DNA from: Rhizocola hellebori
GTDB taxonomy: Bacteria; Actinomycetota; Actinomycetes; Mycobacteriales; Micromonosporaceae
Reading direction: 5' to 3'
Length of the DNA stretch: 64,000 bases
Assembly (NCBI RefSeq): GCF_016862955.1
Contig: NZ_BONY01000018.1
Span: 88,284 to 152,283, forward strand
Shown here: in pieces, positions 1 through 8,631 of the stretch
Layout of the letters: every line of letters starts with the position of its first letter
Numbering within the stretch: the first letter of the stretch is position 1
Program-made: the position numbers and the translations under genes
The notes under the pieces: generated by a model
What the model was told of the DNA's origin: nothing
Database searches by the model: none
The model's input: only the letters and a program-made list of their open reading frames with translations

Positions 1-508
1 AGAGGGTGGCGGAGCTGAGCCCTTCGGGCATCGTGTAGTCGCCGCCGATGCGCACCCAGCCGTCGGCCGTGGTGGGGATGTTGCCGCCGACCCAGGTGTA
101 GGTGTTGCTGCCGCCGCCCGCCGGGGTCGCCTCGACGGTGAAGTGCACACCGGATGTTCCGGAGGTTCCGGCCGGAAGTTTCGCCCACGCGGTGACCGAA
201 TACGGCACACCGGGGGTGAACAATGCTGTGGCGCTGGTCGCCGTGCCCTGCCAGTTGGCGGTGCGGCCGGTGACCGACAGGCTGTTGGCGCTCGAGTGAC
301 CCTCGGCCGCGATGGCGAGGGTCACGCCGCCGCGTGGCCCCCACGGGACGAACGAGCCGGACTCAAAGTCATTGGAGAGAACGGTTTGCACCGCGACAGC
401 CGGAATCGAGGCTGAGGCGAAGGCCACGACTAGCGTGGCCGCCAGACACGTTGCGATCAAGGTTCGCGGCCGGCGAGGTGATCTATGAGGCAGATACCCG
501 GAGAGCAT
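1..508 (-). CDS. Secreted carbohydrate-binding (CBM4/9-like) protein, 5' part only
   Basis: The gene leaves the window at position 1, so about 169 N-terminal residues are visible. I chose the ATG at 508 because AAGGAT lies about 7 bases upstream and the next residues form a signal peptide: a run of Arg (RSPRRPRT), then a hydrophobic stretch ending near IPAVAVQ. The mature part begins SNDFESGSFVPWGPRG and continues through a Gly/Thr-rich beta-sandwich (WQGTATSA, YSVTAWAKLPAG, GWVRIGGDYTMP). This is the pattern of family 4/9 carbohydrate-binding modules, which in actinomycetes usually precede a GH10 xylanase or other glycosidase domain. The catalytic domain, if any, lies outside the window, so the enzyme class is inference. 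Confidence 0.75.
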   Translation of the reverse strand, partial: MLSGYLPHRSPRRPRTLIATCLAATLVVAFASASIPAVAVQTVLSNDFESGSFVPWGPRGGVTLAIAAEGHSSANSLSVTGRTANWQGTATSATALFTPGVPYSVTAWAKLPAGTSGTSGVHFTVEATPAGGGSNTYTWVGGNIPTTADGWVRIGGDYTMPEGLSSATL

Positions 509-612
509 CGGAGATCCTTACGCGAAATGGGACGGTGATTGGGTGGCGCCCGTTATCGGCTCCCGCCGAACGATCCAAGCGCGTGCATGCAGACACTACT
601 GCCGCCATCACT

Positions 613-633
613 ATTTCCGGAAGATTTCCGGAA
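613..633. repeat. Tandem palindromic repeat, possible operator
   Basis: ATTTCCGGAA occurs at 613-622 and again at 624-633, an 11-bp period (one helical turn). Each copy contains the palindrome TTCCGGAA. It lies in the roughly 320-bp region between two divergent genes (starts at 508 on minus and 830 on plus), where an operator would be expected. The rest of 509-829 shows no convincing gene. Operator function is inference. Confidence 0.4.
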
Positions 634-829
634 CCCCAAATAGCTCTTCGACCCAAACGGCCGATGTCCAAAATCGACACTGTCGATTGGATATCTGCCG
701 GTACCAGCGTCAGCGTCCGCGGGTCGGCAGGGGCCGCGATGACGAAGCCCACGCGGGCACCGTCAGCCTCCAGGGTAAATTTTCCGATTATCAAGGGTGC
801 ACCTGCCAATTTGGCTTTACGTTCCGCAT

Positions 830-3439
830 ATGAGTGACGCGGCTTTCGTACTGCGGGTCGGCGCTGGTCTATACATGGACTCCAACGGCATGATCCGCAC
901 GGGTCCAGATCCGGCACTGCCCACCTACACCGTGCCGGGCGGCCTTCCTGTCAGTCCCGACTCGGTCAAGAAGGTCTTCGATGGCATCGCCAGTGCCATG
1001 CCCGATCCCAAGGATCCCGAGACCCGCGAAAAGCTCGGCAGGCTCGGTGTCCTCGACGACACGATGAAGATCCTGCACGACTTCGGGAAGATCGCCAGCA
1101 CCATCGGCAAGGTCATCGGGATGGTCGGCTTCGCTGTCGATGTCGCCAAGCTCCTTGGCTTGCTCAAGGACGGGCCGTCTGCCGTCGAACAGCTCATTGA
1201 GAAACGCTACAAAGACCTCGACCGGCGGCTTGAAGGTATGGAGATCCGCTGGCAGCAGCAAGACCTGCGGAACCTGCGGGTCGACATCAGCAACTCCTTG
1301 TCCGCCGTGGACAGTTATCTGGAGGAGCTGCGAATGGGCGTGATCAACCCAGCGAATCTGCAGGTCAAGTTGCAGGACATGCGCAACACCCACACCATGA
1401 TGGCCAACGCGACCGGCCGGATGCTGCACCCGTCGACCTGGCTTGCGGGCTTCAAACGGGCCGACTATGAACGGGTCTGGCCGTGGGTGCCGTGGCCCGA
1501 GCTCCACCGGATGCCCGTGGGAATTGCCAACCCGAACCTGCTTCAGCCACAGAACCATGCCCGTTTTCTTGACCATGCCGAACTGGTCTTCGATCACCGC
1601 GCGATGGTTCCGGGTGCCAGTTATGCGGCCCTGAGCTACCTCACCCTGATCAAAGCGATCTCTCCGGAGTACCGGTCGACCGGCGAATTCGACGACTATC
1701 TGGTCAGGTTCGCCGACGCGCTGGAAGCTCTGGTAGCCACGATGCGCGACACCGGCATCGCCCGGACCATCCACGTCGACGGCAACTTCGGCCCGCTCGG
1801 CGAAGACGAGGTCGAGGATCCTTTGATCGGCCTGCCACGGGTGGGAAAGAACTGTTTCCGCTTCACCGTGGGAGCGATGGATCTGCGCTCACACACCAAC
1901 GACGTCTGGGACGCCATGATCGAGGCGGCCAAGCTCGCTTCGCCCATGCCACCACGGCCGTGGACGGCGGGACCGCTAGCGCAGATGCCCGACCGGGCCG
2001 GTCCTATGTGGATGCGCTGGACTCCGCCGGCCAGACTCGAACGGGCGCAAGAGCCGCTGACGAACCGCACCATCTACGAAATCACCAACAAGGACGAGTG
2101 CATCGCCGCAGCCAACGCACAGGCCGAACGCGACTACACCGACGTCCTGTTCGGCAGCGGCTACTTCAACCTTGTGCACCTGGTTGCGACGCTGCGGCAC
2201 AACGCGACCGAGCCTAACCGCAGTGAAACCGTGACCGGCCGGACCTACCTGTCGCACCTGAAGAGCGGCAGTTCCAAGGTCACCGTCACCGGCAAGGTCG
2301 TGCTCAGCGAAATCATCGCGGCTCAAGCCGAGCGGCGTACCCAGATCACGAAGGCTGGCGTGGATGTCACCACCCAGCCACCCGGCCGTCAGCGGCCACT
2401 GGAATACCGAGTGATGCTGCGGACCGTGCCCAGTTTCGTCCTTCCGTCACACTGGATGGAGCCCGACTACAGCGAGGTCCAGCGCGCTTCATACGTTGAG
2501 AAGACGGTCACCGATCTCGATGGAACGCCGCACAAGACCATGGCGTTGCAGCTCGACACAGCCGAGGCGATGTCGGAGGTGGAACTCTTCAAGGGCCGCC
2601 CGGACGCACGGGTTCGCAAGGCCGCCGGCAGAGCCACGCTCAAGGCGCACACCTTCGATTGGTGGATCCCGGTCCGCCCCTTGCCCGCCGAGGATGCCTG
2701 GATCAAAGCTGCCGGCAACGGCCTTTACCGCGAGGCCCTCGGAGCCGCCGCCGGTGCTGGTGGCAACGAAGGGACGGGCGGCAACGGGAGCAAAACCCGT
2801 ATGCCCCAGGCAAGCGAGTACTTCGATTACGACGGCGAGATCTCCTTGGGGTCGGGCGCGGCCGTGCTCGAAGCGGCGGGCGCCGTCAGCGATGACGTCG
2901 ATCCGCTGGCTTCCGGCGGCCAGCACCGGGAAGTGCGGCTGGCGGAAGATCTGGAACTCAGCTGGGAGCTCACCTGGGTGGGCGACCGGATGTCGGTGCG
3001 GCTCAGGAGCCGCGAGCAGGATCGCAACTATGTGGTCTTCCTCGTCATAGCCGAAAAGCTCGGGCCGTCGGGACAATGGCTGCACACGGCATTCAAGGTG
3101 CCGCTCAACAACCAGCTGACCTTCGTGCCGCAGGACTTCTTCGACCGGGAGCGGGCCGCCATGGGCAAGGCCAGCAAGACGCTGAAGGACTTCAACGACC
3201 GCTACTCCCCATCGGCACCGAATATCGGACCGAAAGCTCCAGGGCCGATGGCCGGTGTCATCAGCCCGGTTCTGATGAACAGTGCCGCCGGCTTGGAGCG
3301 CGCCCTGCAAGCCGCGGGTATAGCCGACCGCCAGCTGCTGCGGGAAACGCTGCGTGCCAACGGCTTGCACGACTTCGAGCCGGAGACCGACCCAGACGTC
3401 ACCCAGCGGATCGTCGGCCGCGCGCAGGTTGGCCCATAA
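830..3439 (+). CDS. Large protein of unknown function with hydrophobic helical N-terminal region
   Basis: An 869-residue protein from the ATG at 830; the in-frame TTG/ATG region upstream has no better ribosome binding site. I do not recognise a family. There is no signal peptide. Residues about 75-105 form a hydrophobic amphipathic stretch (IASTIGKVIGMVGFAVDVAK), followed by a charged, probably coiled-coil helix (YKDLDRRLEGMEIRWQQQD) and another helical run. The middle is Trp/Pro-rich, and a Gly-rich linker (AAAGAGGNEGTGGNGS) precedes a beta-rich C-terminal part. A helical hydrophobic N-terminus followed by beta domains is seen in alpha-pore-forming toxins, but this is only an architectural analogy. 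It converges on the RiPP operon, 38 bp from the end of tfuA, so it is probably not part of that pathway. Confidence 0.6.
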   Translation: MSDAAFVLRVGAGLYMDSNGMIRTGPDPALPTYTVPGGLPVSPDSVKKVFDGIASAMPDPKDPETREKLGRLGVLDDTMKILHDFGKIASTIGKVIGMVGFAVDVAKLLGLLKDGPSAVEQLIEKRYKDLDRRLEGMEIRWQQQDLRNLRVDISNSLSAVDSYLEELRMGVINPANLQVKLQDMRNTHTMMANATGRMLHPSTWLAGFKRADYERVWPWVPWPELHRMPVGIANPNLLQPQNHARFLDHAELVFDHRAMVPGASYAALSYLTLIKAISPEYRSTGEFDDYLVRFADALEALVATMRDTGIARTIHVDGNFGPLGEDEVEDPLIGLPRVGKNCFRFTVGAMDLRSHTNDVWDAMIEAAKLASPMPPRPWTAGPLAQMPDRAGPMWMRWTPPARLERAQEPLTNRTIYEITNKDECIAAANAQAERDYTDVLFGSGYFNLVHLVATLRHNATEPNRSETVTGRTYLSHLKSGSSKVTVTGKVVLSEIIAAQAERRTQITKAGVDVTTQPPGRQRPLEYRVMLRTVPSFVLPSHWMEPDYSEVQRASYVEKTVTDLDGTPHKTMALQLDTAEAMSEVELFKGRPDARVRKAAGRATLKAHTFDWWIPVRPLPAEDAWIKAAGNGLYREALGAAAGAGGNEGTGGNGSKTRMPQASEYFDYDGEISLGSGAAVLEAAGAVSDDVDPLASGGQHREVRLAEDLELSWELTWVGDRMSVRLRSREQDRNYVVFLVIAEKLGPSGQWLHTAFKVPLNNQLTFVPQDFFDRERAAMGKASKTLKDFNDRYSPSAPNIGPKAPGPMAGVISPVLMNSAAGLERALQAAGIADRQLLRETLRANGLHDFEPETDPDVTQRIVGRAQVGP

Positions 3440-3477
3440 TTTGGCCACCTGGCGCGACCGTTGGGCGGATCCTCAGC

Positions 3478-4155
3478 TCATTTCTGGCCGGTGGAGCCGT
3501 TGGGCGTTGCAGCCGCGCGCATTGCGGCGACCAGGGCCAGGGCATCATCCTGCTTGGCGTTCGGGGCGTCGCCGGCCAGGTACGCCCGCAAAGCCGACAG
3601 GTCCTGGGGTTCGACCTGGTCGGTGATGTCGTGCAGCAGCAATCGGTAGGTGCGGTCGGGAAAGTAGCGGCGTTTGGCGGCCGTGATCGCCGAAGCGGCG
3701 GTTTCGGCGCTGATGATTCCGGCGGTGACCGCGGCGGCGATCGCGACGCGGATGTTCACCATCGGCTCGGAGATCGCGGTCAGCGTCTCCGGGTCGAAGG
3801 TGATGGCAACCTCGTCATCGGCGTTGACCTCGCCGCTGCGGAACATCTCGAAGATGGTCCCGACGCCGCGCATGCCGAAATCTGCCAGCTCTGCCGCGCG
3901 CAGGGCACCGATGCTCGACGAGCCGAAGAAGATCGCCTCATGGTTGTCCATCGCGGCGAGGATCTCCTTGGGCGAGATCGCCAAGCTTTGCAGGAACACG
4001 CCGTCGACGATCCCCACCAGTTTTGGCGGCTGCGCCCGTGCGAACAGGCTGTCGATGTCGCCGCGTGCCACGGGTGCCAGCAGTTCCACTCCGGACAGTT
4101 GCCGCCTGCTCGCCTGGTCGAGGCTCGGGCCTGCGAACACTACGGGCGCTGTCAT
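3478..4155 (-). CDS. TfuA-like protein (thioamidation partner of YcaO)
   Basis: A 225-residue TfuA-family protein. It begins APVVFAGPSLD and carries the characteristic stretches GIVDGVFLQSLAISPKEIL and IFFGSSSIGALRAAELADFG, spanning nearly the whole family length. TfuA proteins work with a YcaO enzyme to put sulfur into a peptide backbone amide (thioamide), as known for methyl-coenzyme M reductase and for thioamide-containing RiPPs including thiopeptins. The start ATG at 4155 overlaps the stop of the upstream YcaO gene (ATGA), so the two are translationally coupled, which supports a functional pair. It is the last gene of the thiopeptide-type operon. Sulfur transfer to this cluster's peptides is inferred from family and context. 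Confidence 0.88.
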   Translation of the reverse strand: MTAPVVFAGPSLDQASRRQLSGVELLAPVARGDIDSLFARAQPPKLVGIVDGVFLQSLAISPKEILAAMDNHEAIFFGSSSIGALRAAELADFGMRGVGTIFEMFRSGEVNADDEVAITFDPETLTAISEPMVNIRVAIAAAVTAGIISAETAASAITAAKRRYFPDRTYRLLLHDITDQVEPQDLSALRAYLAGDAPNAKQDDALALVAAMRAAATPNGSTGQK

Positions 4156-5489
4156 CGCACCGCCACCTCCGGCCGGCGGGCGATGAGCTCGCGCAGCGTG
4201 GTGTCCCACATGGCGCCGGCACGGCGGCCCAGCTTCCCCTGATCCATCGCGTACGTCTCCATGCCGGGCACGATGACCCGGGCCACGTGCACGGGAAGGT
4301 CCGCGATGGACAGATCGACAGCGATCACGCGAGGCAGGCCAAGCGCGCGAACGCGTTCCAGCAACAGCCCGAGGTCGGCCATCACGTCGTCGCTGGGATG
4401 GCTTGGCACGTCACCGAACCGGACCGGGTCACCGGCCTCGCCGTATGGCCATCGTGACGGGTCGACCTCCTGGCTGCGGTAGGTCTGGTGCTGCCACTTC
4501 TGCACTTTGGCACCCGGCAGGTTCAGGTCCTCCCGCACCGCTTGCAGGTCTACCGCACGGCTCTGGGCCGCCTCGGCCAGCGCGCGCATCACCGCCACCT
4601 CCGCGTCGGGGTGGCTTCCGTAGCCGGCGTGGCCGGCGGACACGGTGGGGCCCAGGTCTTCGCGGATAAGCGCGGCGAAGGTCGGTACCCCCGTCGCCGA
4701 GGTGACATTGCGGATCACGAGGTGGACGCCGGCATCGGCGAACATCTGGGCATATCGGGCCGGTGCGGTGGGCAACGTACCCAGATCGAGGGCAGGATGC
4801 TTGTCCTCCAGCCATTGCACCGACCCGGGCGGGGCGTTGGCGACCCGGGTCGCCACCACTGTGCGCAGCCGGTTGCAGACCAGCTCCGCCATGGTCCAGG
4901 CGTCGCGTTCGACAACCTCGCTGAGCGCGTGGCAGATGGCTTCCTCCAGCGAGTTGCCCGAGGCGATCCCGTTGGTGGTGGTCACCTTGTAACACGGCTG
5001 CTCATGGAAACGGATGTAGTAGCCGGCCAGGCAGAGCGGCACGAGCACCGTCTGTTCGTTGAGCAGGTCGAAGCCGCGTACCCAGGAAAGTGGTTGGTGT
5101 GCATGGTAAAGCGGGTGCGGTTGCATGTTGTGTGAGGCCGGGTCGAGCACTGGCTCTGTTCCGGCGCTCAGCTCGGCGAAGGAGGCGATGCGGTCGGGCC
5201 GCATCGGCTGCCACGCGCAGAAACGCTCCATCGCCTCCATCACCGCCGACGTCATCGCGTCGATCGGTGAGCCGCCTTTGCCGTTGTAGACCGACAATTC
5301 GTCGTGAGAGCGGGGAACGACGGCGTTGAAGACCGGGATCCCGATCCGGTCCAGGCCGGTGATGTCAGCGATGCGGGTGATGCCGGCGCGGCGCAGATGC
5401 GGTCGTACCCGGGCGAAGGTCTGCTCGGAGGAGAACTCGCGATGCCTTCCGATGTCACCGTGTTTGGGAACACTGGTGCGTAATTTCAC
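4152..5489 (-). CDS. YcaO protein, TfuA-associated (putative thioamide synthetase)
   Basis: About 445 residues. ATP-binding YcaO motifs are visible: DAMTSAVMEAMERF near the N-terminal third and SGNSLEEAICHALSEVVER in the middle. The C-terminus (RRPEVAVR) lacks the PxPxP ending typical of azoline-forming YcaOs, and there is no fused leader-binding domain. Both facts, plus coupling to tfuA, point to backbone thioamidation rather than Cys cyclodehydration. I chose the GTG at 5489 with GGGG upstream; a TTG at 5501 would add four residues. The gene lies 22 bp after the ABC permease. This is the second YcaO of the cluster, the other being the fused cyclodehydratase at 15038-17011. Confidence 0.88.
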   Translation of the reverse strand: MKLRTSVPKHGDIGRHREFSSEQTFARVRPHLRRAGITRIADITGLDRIGIPVFNAVVPRSHDELSVYNGKGGSPIDAMTSAVMEAMERFCAWQPMRPDRIASFAELSAGTEPVLDPASHNMQPHPLYHAHQPLSWVRGFDLLNEQTVLVPLCLAGYYIRFHEQPCYKVTTTNGIASGNSLEEAICHALSEVVERDAWTMAELVCNRLRTVVATRVANAPPGSVQWLEDKHPALDLGTLPTAPARYAQMFADAGVHLVIRNVTSATGVPTFAALIREDLGPTVSAGHAGYGSHPDAEVAVMRALAEAAQSRAVDLQAVREDLNLPGAKVQKWQHQTYRSQEVDPSRWPYGEAGDPVRFGDVPSHPSDDVMADLGLLLERVRALGLPRVIAVDLSIADLPVHVARVIVPGMETYAMDQGKLGRRAGAMWDTTLRELIARRPEVAVR

Positions 5490-5511
5490 GGCCAACCCCA
5501 ATCGGATTTCG

Positions 5512-6234
5512 TTATGACGCGCGGCGGAAACGCCACGCCGCCAGCCCGAGGAAGGCGACTGTCCATGCCGCCAGAATCAGTGCGCCGCCGCTGAAAGGCG
5601 ACTCTCCGGCGATGAGCCGCCACGACAGCTCCCCGGCCCGATAGGTGGGCAGCACCTCGGACACCTTGGCCAGCCAGGCTGGGAACGCCACCGTCGGCAT
5701 CCACAGTCCACCCGCGACAGACATCAGGAAGTAGGCGGCCAGCGCCACGCCTTGCGCCGACTCGTCGCGGAACGTGTAACCGATCGCTATCCCCAGCCCG
5801 ACGAACGGCAGCGCCCCGACCCATAGCGCGGGCACGAGTGCCAGCCAGGTCCCGAGATCGAGGTCGACACGGTGAATCAGCTTGCCGCACAAGAGGATAG
5901 CCAGGATGGCCGGCAGCGAGAGCACGCTTGCCGCCGCAATTTTTATCAGCAGGTACCGTCCCGGCCGCAGCGGAGTCAACGCCAGCTGGCGAGTCCAGCC
6001 CTTGCTACGCTCCATCGCGATCGGCGCCCCGACCCCGGTCAGCGCGGTGCCGATTGCGCCATAGAGTGCCATCGACACCATGTAGTAGGCGTCGAACGCC
6101 GAGCCGCCCACCGGCGACTGGTCGAAGACGACCGTGAACAACAGGTAGAAGCCGACCGGAAACCCGACCGTGTAGCCCGTGAACGCCCCGTTGCGCAGTA
6201 CCCGCAACACCTCGTACTTCAGATACGTCATCAT
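5512..6234 (-). CDS. ABC-2 type transporter permease
   Basis: A 240-residue integral membrane protein with about six hydrophobic segments, such as GYTVGFPVGFYLLFTVVF near the start and GGALILAAWTVAFLGLAAW at the end, and the ABC-2 permease hallmark APIAMERSKGWTRQLALTPL. The start is ATGATG at 6234, overlapping the stop of the ATPase gene (ATGA). With that ATPase it forms an exporter that most likely releases the mature peptides or gives self-protection. Substrate assignment comes from its position inside the RiPP operon only. Confidence 0.87.
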   Translation of the reverse strand: MMTYLKYEVLRVLRNGAFTGYTVGFPVGFYLLFTVVFDQSPVGGSAFDAYYMVSMALYGAIGTALTGVGAPIAMERSKGWTRQLALTPLRPGRYLLIKIAAASVLSLPAILAILLCGKLIHRVDLDLGTWLALVPALWVGALPFVGLGIAIGYTFRDESAQGVALAAYFLMSVAGGLWMPTVAFPAWLAKVSEVLPTYRAGELSWRLIAGESPFSGGALILAAWTVAFLGLAAWRFRRAS

Positions 6235-7142
6235 CGGTGGCTCCCGGCGTCGGTCAGGGCGAGCACGGCGTCGGCGAGCGGTGCAGCGGTGACTTCTATG
6301 TCGCTGGCCAGCGGGAAGCCATCCAGCAGCGCGCGCAGAGTGCGATCGGAATCGAGGCTGCGGATGGTGATCTGCGTGCCGTGCACCGTGATCGGACCGG
6401 CGCCGGGCAGCTTGCTCAGCGCCTCGGGCTGCGCGTCGGAAAGCGTGCAGCGCAGAGTTTTCGCCCCGGCGACCGCCCGGATCTGGGAGGCGGGGCCGTC
6501 GGCGACCACCCGCCCCTGCGCCAGCAGGATGATCCGGTCGGCGATGGCGTCGGCCTCCTCCAGGTAGTGGGTGCTGAACAGCACGGTGCGGTCGGCCGCC
6601 ACGAACTCGCGCATCGAGTCCCAAAAGGATCTGCGGGCTGAGACGTCCATGGCCGCGGTGGGCTCATCGAGGATCAGCAGAGCCGGGTCACCGACCAGCG
6701 CCAGCGCGAAGCGCACCCGCTGCGTCTCACCGCCGGAAAGCTTGGTCACCTTACGATTGAGCAGATCGTCGAGCTGCGCGCGTTTCACCACCTCGGCTAG
6801 CGGCGCAGGCCGCGGTTGCAGGGCGGAGACCGCCCGGATCAGCTCGTGCACGCGCAGCCCTTTGAGCAGATCGCCCTGCTGCAAGACGCAGCCGACCTGA
6901 CCATCGTCCAGCGCCTGCCGCGGTGTGGTGCCTAAGATCTGGATTTCGCCGCGATCGGGTCGCGTCAATCCGAGGATCATGTCGAGGGTGGTGGTCTTAC
7001 CGGCGCCGTTGGGGCCCAACAGCGCCACCACCTCGCCGGGCTCGATGCGGAAAGTGACGCCGTCGACGGCACAGACGGTGCCGAACTGTTTGTGCACGTC
7101 GTGCACCTCGACGCTGGGCGGGCGTTTAGATTGGCTGGTCAT
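6231..7142 (-). CDS. ABC transporter ATP-binding protein
   Basis: A 303-residue ATPase with all nucleotide-binding motifs: Walker A GPNGAGKTTTLD, signature LSGGETQRVRFA, Walker B LLILDEPTAAMD and the switch His in LFSTHYLEEAD. It is of the drug-exporter (CcmA/DrrA-like) type that pairs with ABC-2 permeases. The start at 7142 overlaps the end of the preceding SagB gene by 17 bp; an alternative start at 7151 would add three residues. Together with the permease it should export the peptide products or confer resistance; the substrate is inferred from context. Confidence 0.9.
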   Translation of the reverse strand: MTSQSKRPPSVEVHDVHKQFGTVCAVDGVTFRIEPGEVVALLGPNGAGKTTTLDMILGLTRPDRGEIQILGTTPRQALDDGQVGCVLQQGDLLKGLRVHELIRAVSALQPRPAPLAEVVKRAQLDDLLNRKVTKLSGGETQRVRFALALVGDPALLILDEPTAAMDVSARRSFWDSMREFVAADRTVLFSTHYLEEADAIADRIILLAQGRVVADGPASQIRAVAGAKTLRCTLSDAQPEALSKLPGAGPITVHGTQITIRSLDSDRTLRALLDGFPLASDIEVTAAPLADAVLALTDAGSHR

Positions 7143-8631
7143 AGCCCACATCCGTTCCTGTTGAACCGATCAGTAGCTGGCAAAGGGGACGCAGTGGGCC
7201 GGTCTGCAGGCCCAGGACGCCGGCCAGGTGGCTGACGTCGAAGGAGCAGACGACCCGGCAGGCCAAGCCAAGCGCCGCGCTGGCGAGGGTGGCCCGCTGA
7301 ATGGAGATCCCGGCGGGAATGTTCTGCATTTGAAACCAGCGGTCGCCGGCGGCGGCCAGTCCCCGTTCGTAGTCGCCCAGCGGGATCAGCACCGCGCCTG
7401 CGCCGTGGTCGCCGAGGAACTGGGCGTGGATCAGATCCGTTGGCGCCATGGCCATCCGAAGGTCGGCCGGGCGCAGCAGGTGCAGGTCGTGGGTGTCCGG
7501 CCGGTACCGGTAGAGCCCCGGCTGGACACCATCGACGCGGTGCACGACGCATAGCGGTATCAGATGGTCGAGCCCGGCTCTGGCCGCCCGCGCACTCGGC
7601 CAGCGATACGCCGCGTCGAGTACGGCGGCGAGCCCGGCCAGCGGCACGGCGTCTGTGCCGAACCTGCCGTTCAGCGACCGCCGCTGCGCGATCGCAGCAG
7701 TTAGCGAGCGAGGGGAAGGCTGTGGCAGCTCGACACGAGCGATTGCCGCCGGGAGCGGAGCGTCGGCGGCCAGCGGAGCGGGCCAGCGCACGCCCACGGC
7801 CGTGCGGGCCGAGCGGTGCAGATCGCGGGTCAGCGGAAGAACATCGAGCACAGCAGCGGGCTTTGTCCGCGGCGATGGCTGCCGCGCGGCGGACTCGGGA
7901 CGCTCACCAGTTGCAGCGGTGCCGGTGCCGGTGACGCCTTCCATGTCGATGAGCGCCAGCGGCGCTTCGACGTCGGTCTCCAACCCCAGCACTGCGGCTA
8001 CGGCGGCGTCGTCGAAGCGCAGCCGCAACTGCGCGGACAGGCCAGCGCTCTCGATCGCGGTGAGCAGCTGTCCGATCAGGACACCCGCGTCGAGGCACTG
8101 TAGCCGGAACCCGAACTCCTGGTACTTGAAAGCCGTGCGCGCGAACACGCTCGTAACCACGATCGCCAGGCCCGCCGGGCTGGCGATCGCCTCGCGCCAG
8201 TCACCGGGCCGAACCGGGTCGAGGGCATGGCCGGCCGGGTCGTAATGCAGCACCGACGCCGGTCGCCCGCCGCCCCAGCCCTGCGCCGTCACCAGATACA
8301 GCTCCGACGGGTAGAGGCCGCCGCCGGAGGCGACCGCCCGGTGCGCCCGGCCGGGCGACGGCATGCCCGGGAACCGGTGGCCCGCATAACTTCCCACGTC
8401 GTCCCAGCGATACCGGACCAGACCGTAGGAGTCGGACAGCAGGCGCGAGAGCACCTCCAGCGCACTGCCGGGCGCAGCCAGGGACACGGCCCCGAAAGGG
8501 GCATACCGCTTGAGGGTGGACGGGCGCTGGCGCCAATCGGTGGAAAGGATCGCCGTCGTCGGCTGGCGTTCGGCCACCCGCAGATAGCGGCGCACCGCCT
8601 CCCCGGGCGGTGCGCCTGCGACGGCACTCAT
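7126..8631 (-). CDS. SagB-type nitroreductase-fold dehydrogenase, second copy
   Basis: A 501-residue flavin-dependent SagB/ThcOx-family protein. It contains HRAVASGGGLYPSELYLVT, the typical FMN-domain stretch with the Tyr-Pro-Ser-Glu segment, and a second nitroreductase-like half with RRSLNGRFGTDAVPLAGLAAV, QPGLYRYRPDTHDL and RATLASAALGL. The family oxidises azolines to azoles using FMN. The ATG at 8631 overlaps the previous stop (ATGA). Thiopeptide clusters often have one such enzyme; this operon has two (also 13449-15041). The extra copy could reflect the unusual number of Cys-derived rings, or act on a different ring type; this is inference. Confidence 0.85.
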   Translation of the reverse strand: MSAVAGAPPGEAVRRYLRVAERQPTTAILSTDWRQRPSTLKRYAPFGAVSLAAPGSALEVLSRLLSDSYGLVRYRWDDVGSYAGHRFPGMPSPGRAHRAVASGGGLYPSELYLVTAQGWGGGRPASVLHYDPAGHALDPVRPGDWREAIASPAGLAIVVTSVFARTAFKYQEFGFRLQCLDAGVLIGQLLTAIESAGLSAQLRLRFDDAAVAAVLGLETDVEAPLALIDMEGVTGTGTAATGERPESAARQPSPRTKPAAVLDVLPLTRDLHRSARTAVGVRWPAPLAADAPLPAAIARVELPQPSPRSLTAAIAQRRSLNGRFGTDAVPLAGLAAVLDAAYRWPSARAARAGLDHLIPLCVVHRVDGVQPGLYRYRPDTHDLHLLRPADLRMAMAPTDLIHAQFLGDHGAGAVLIPLGDYERGLAAAGDRWFQMQNIPAGISIQRATLASAALGLACRVVCSFDVSHLAGVLGLQTGPLRPLCQLLIGSTGTDVGYDQPI

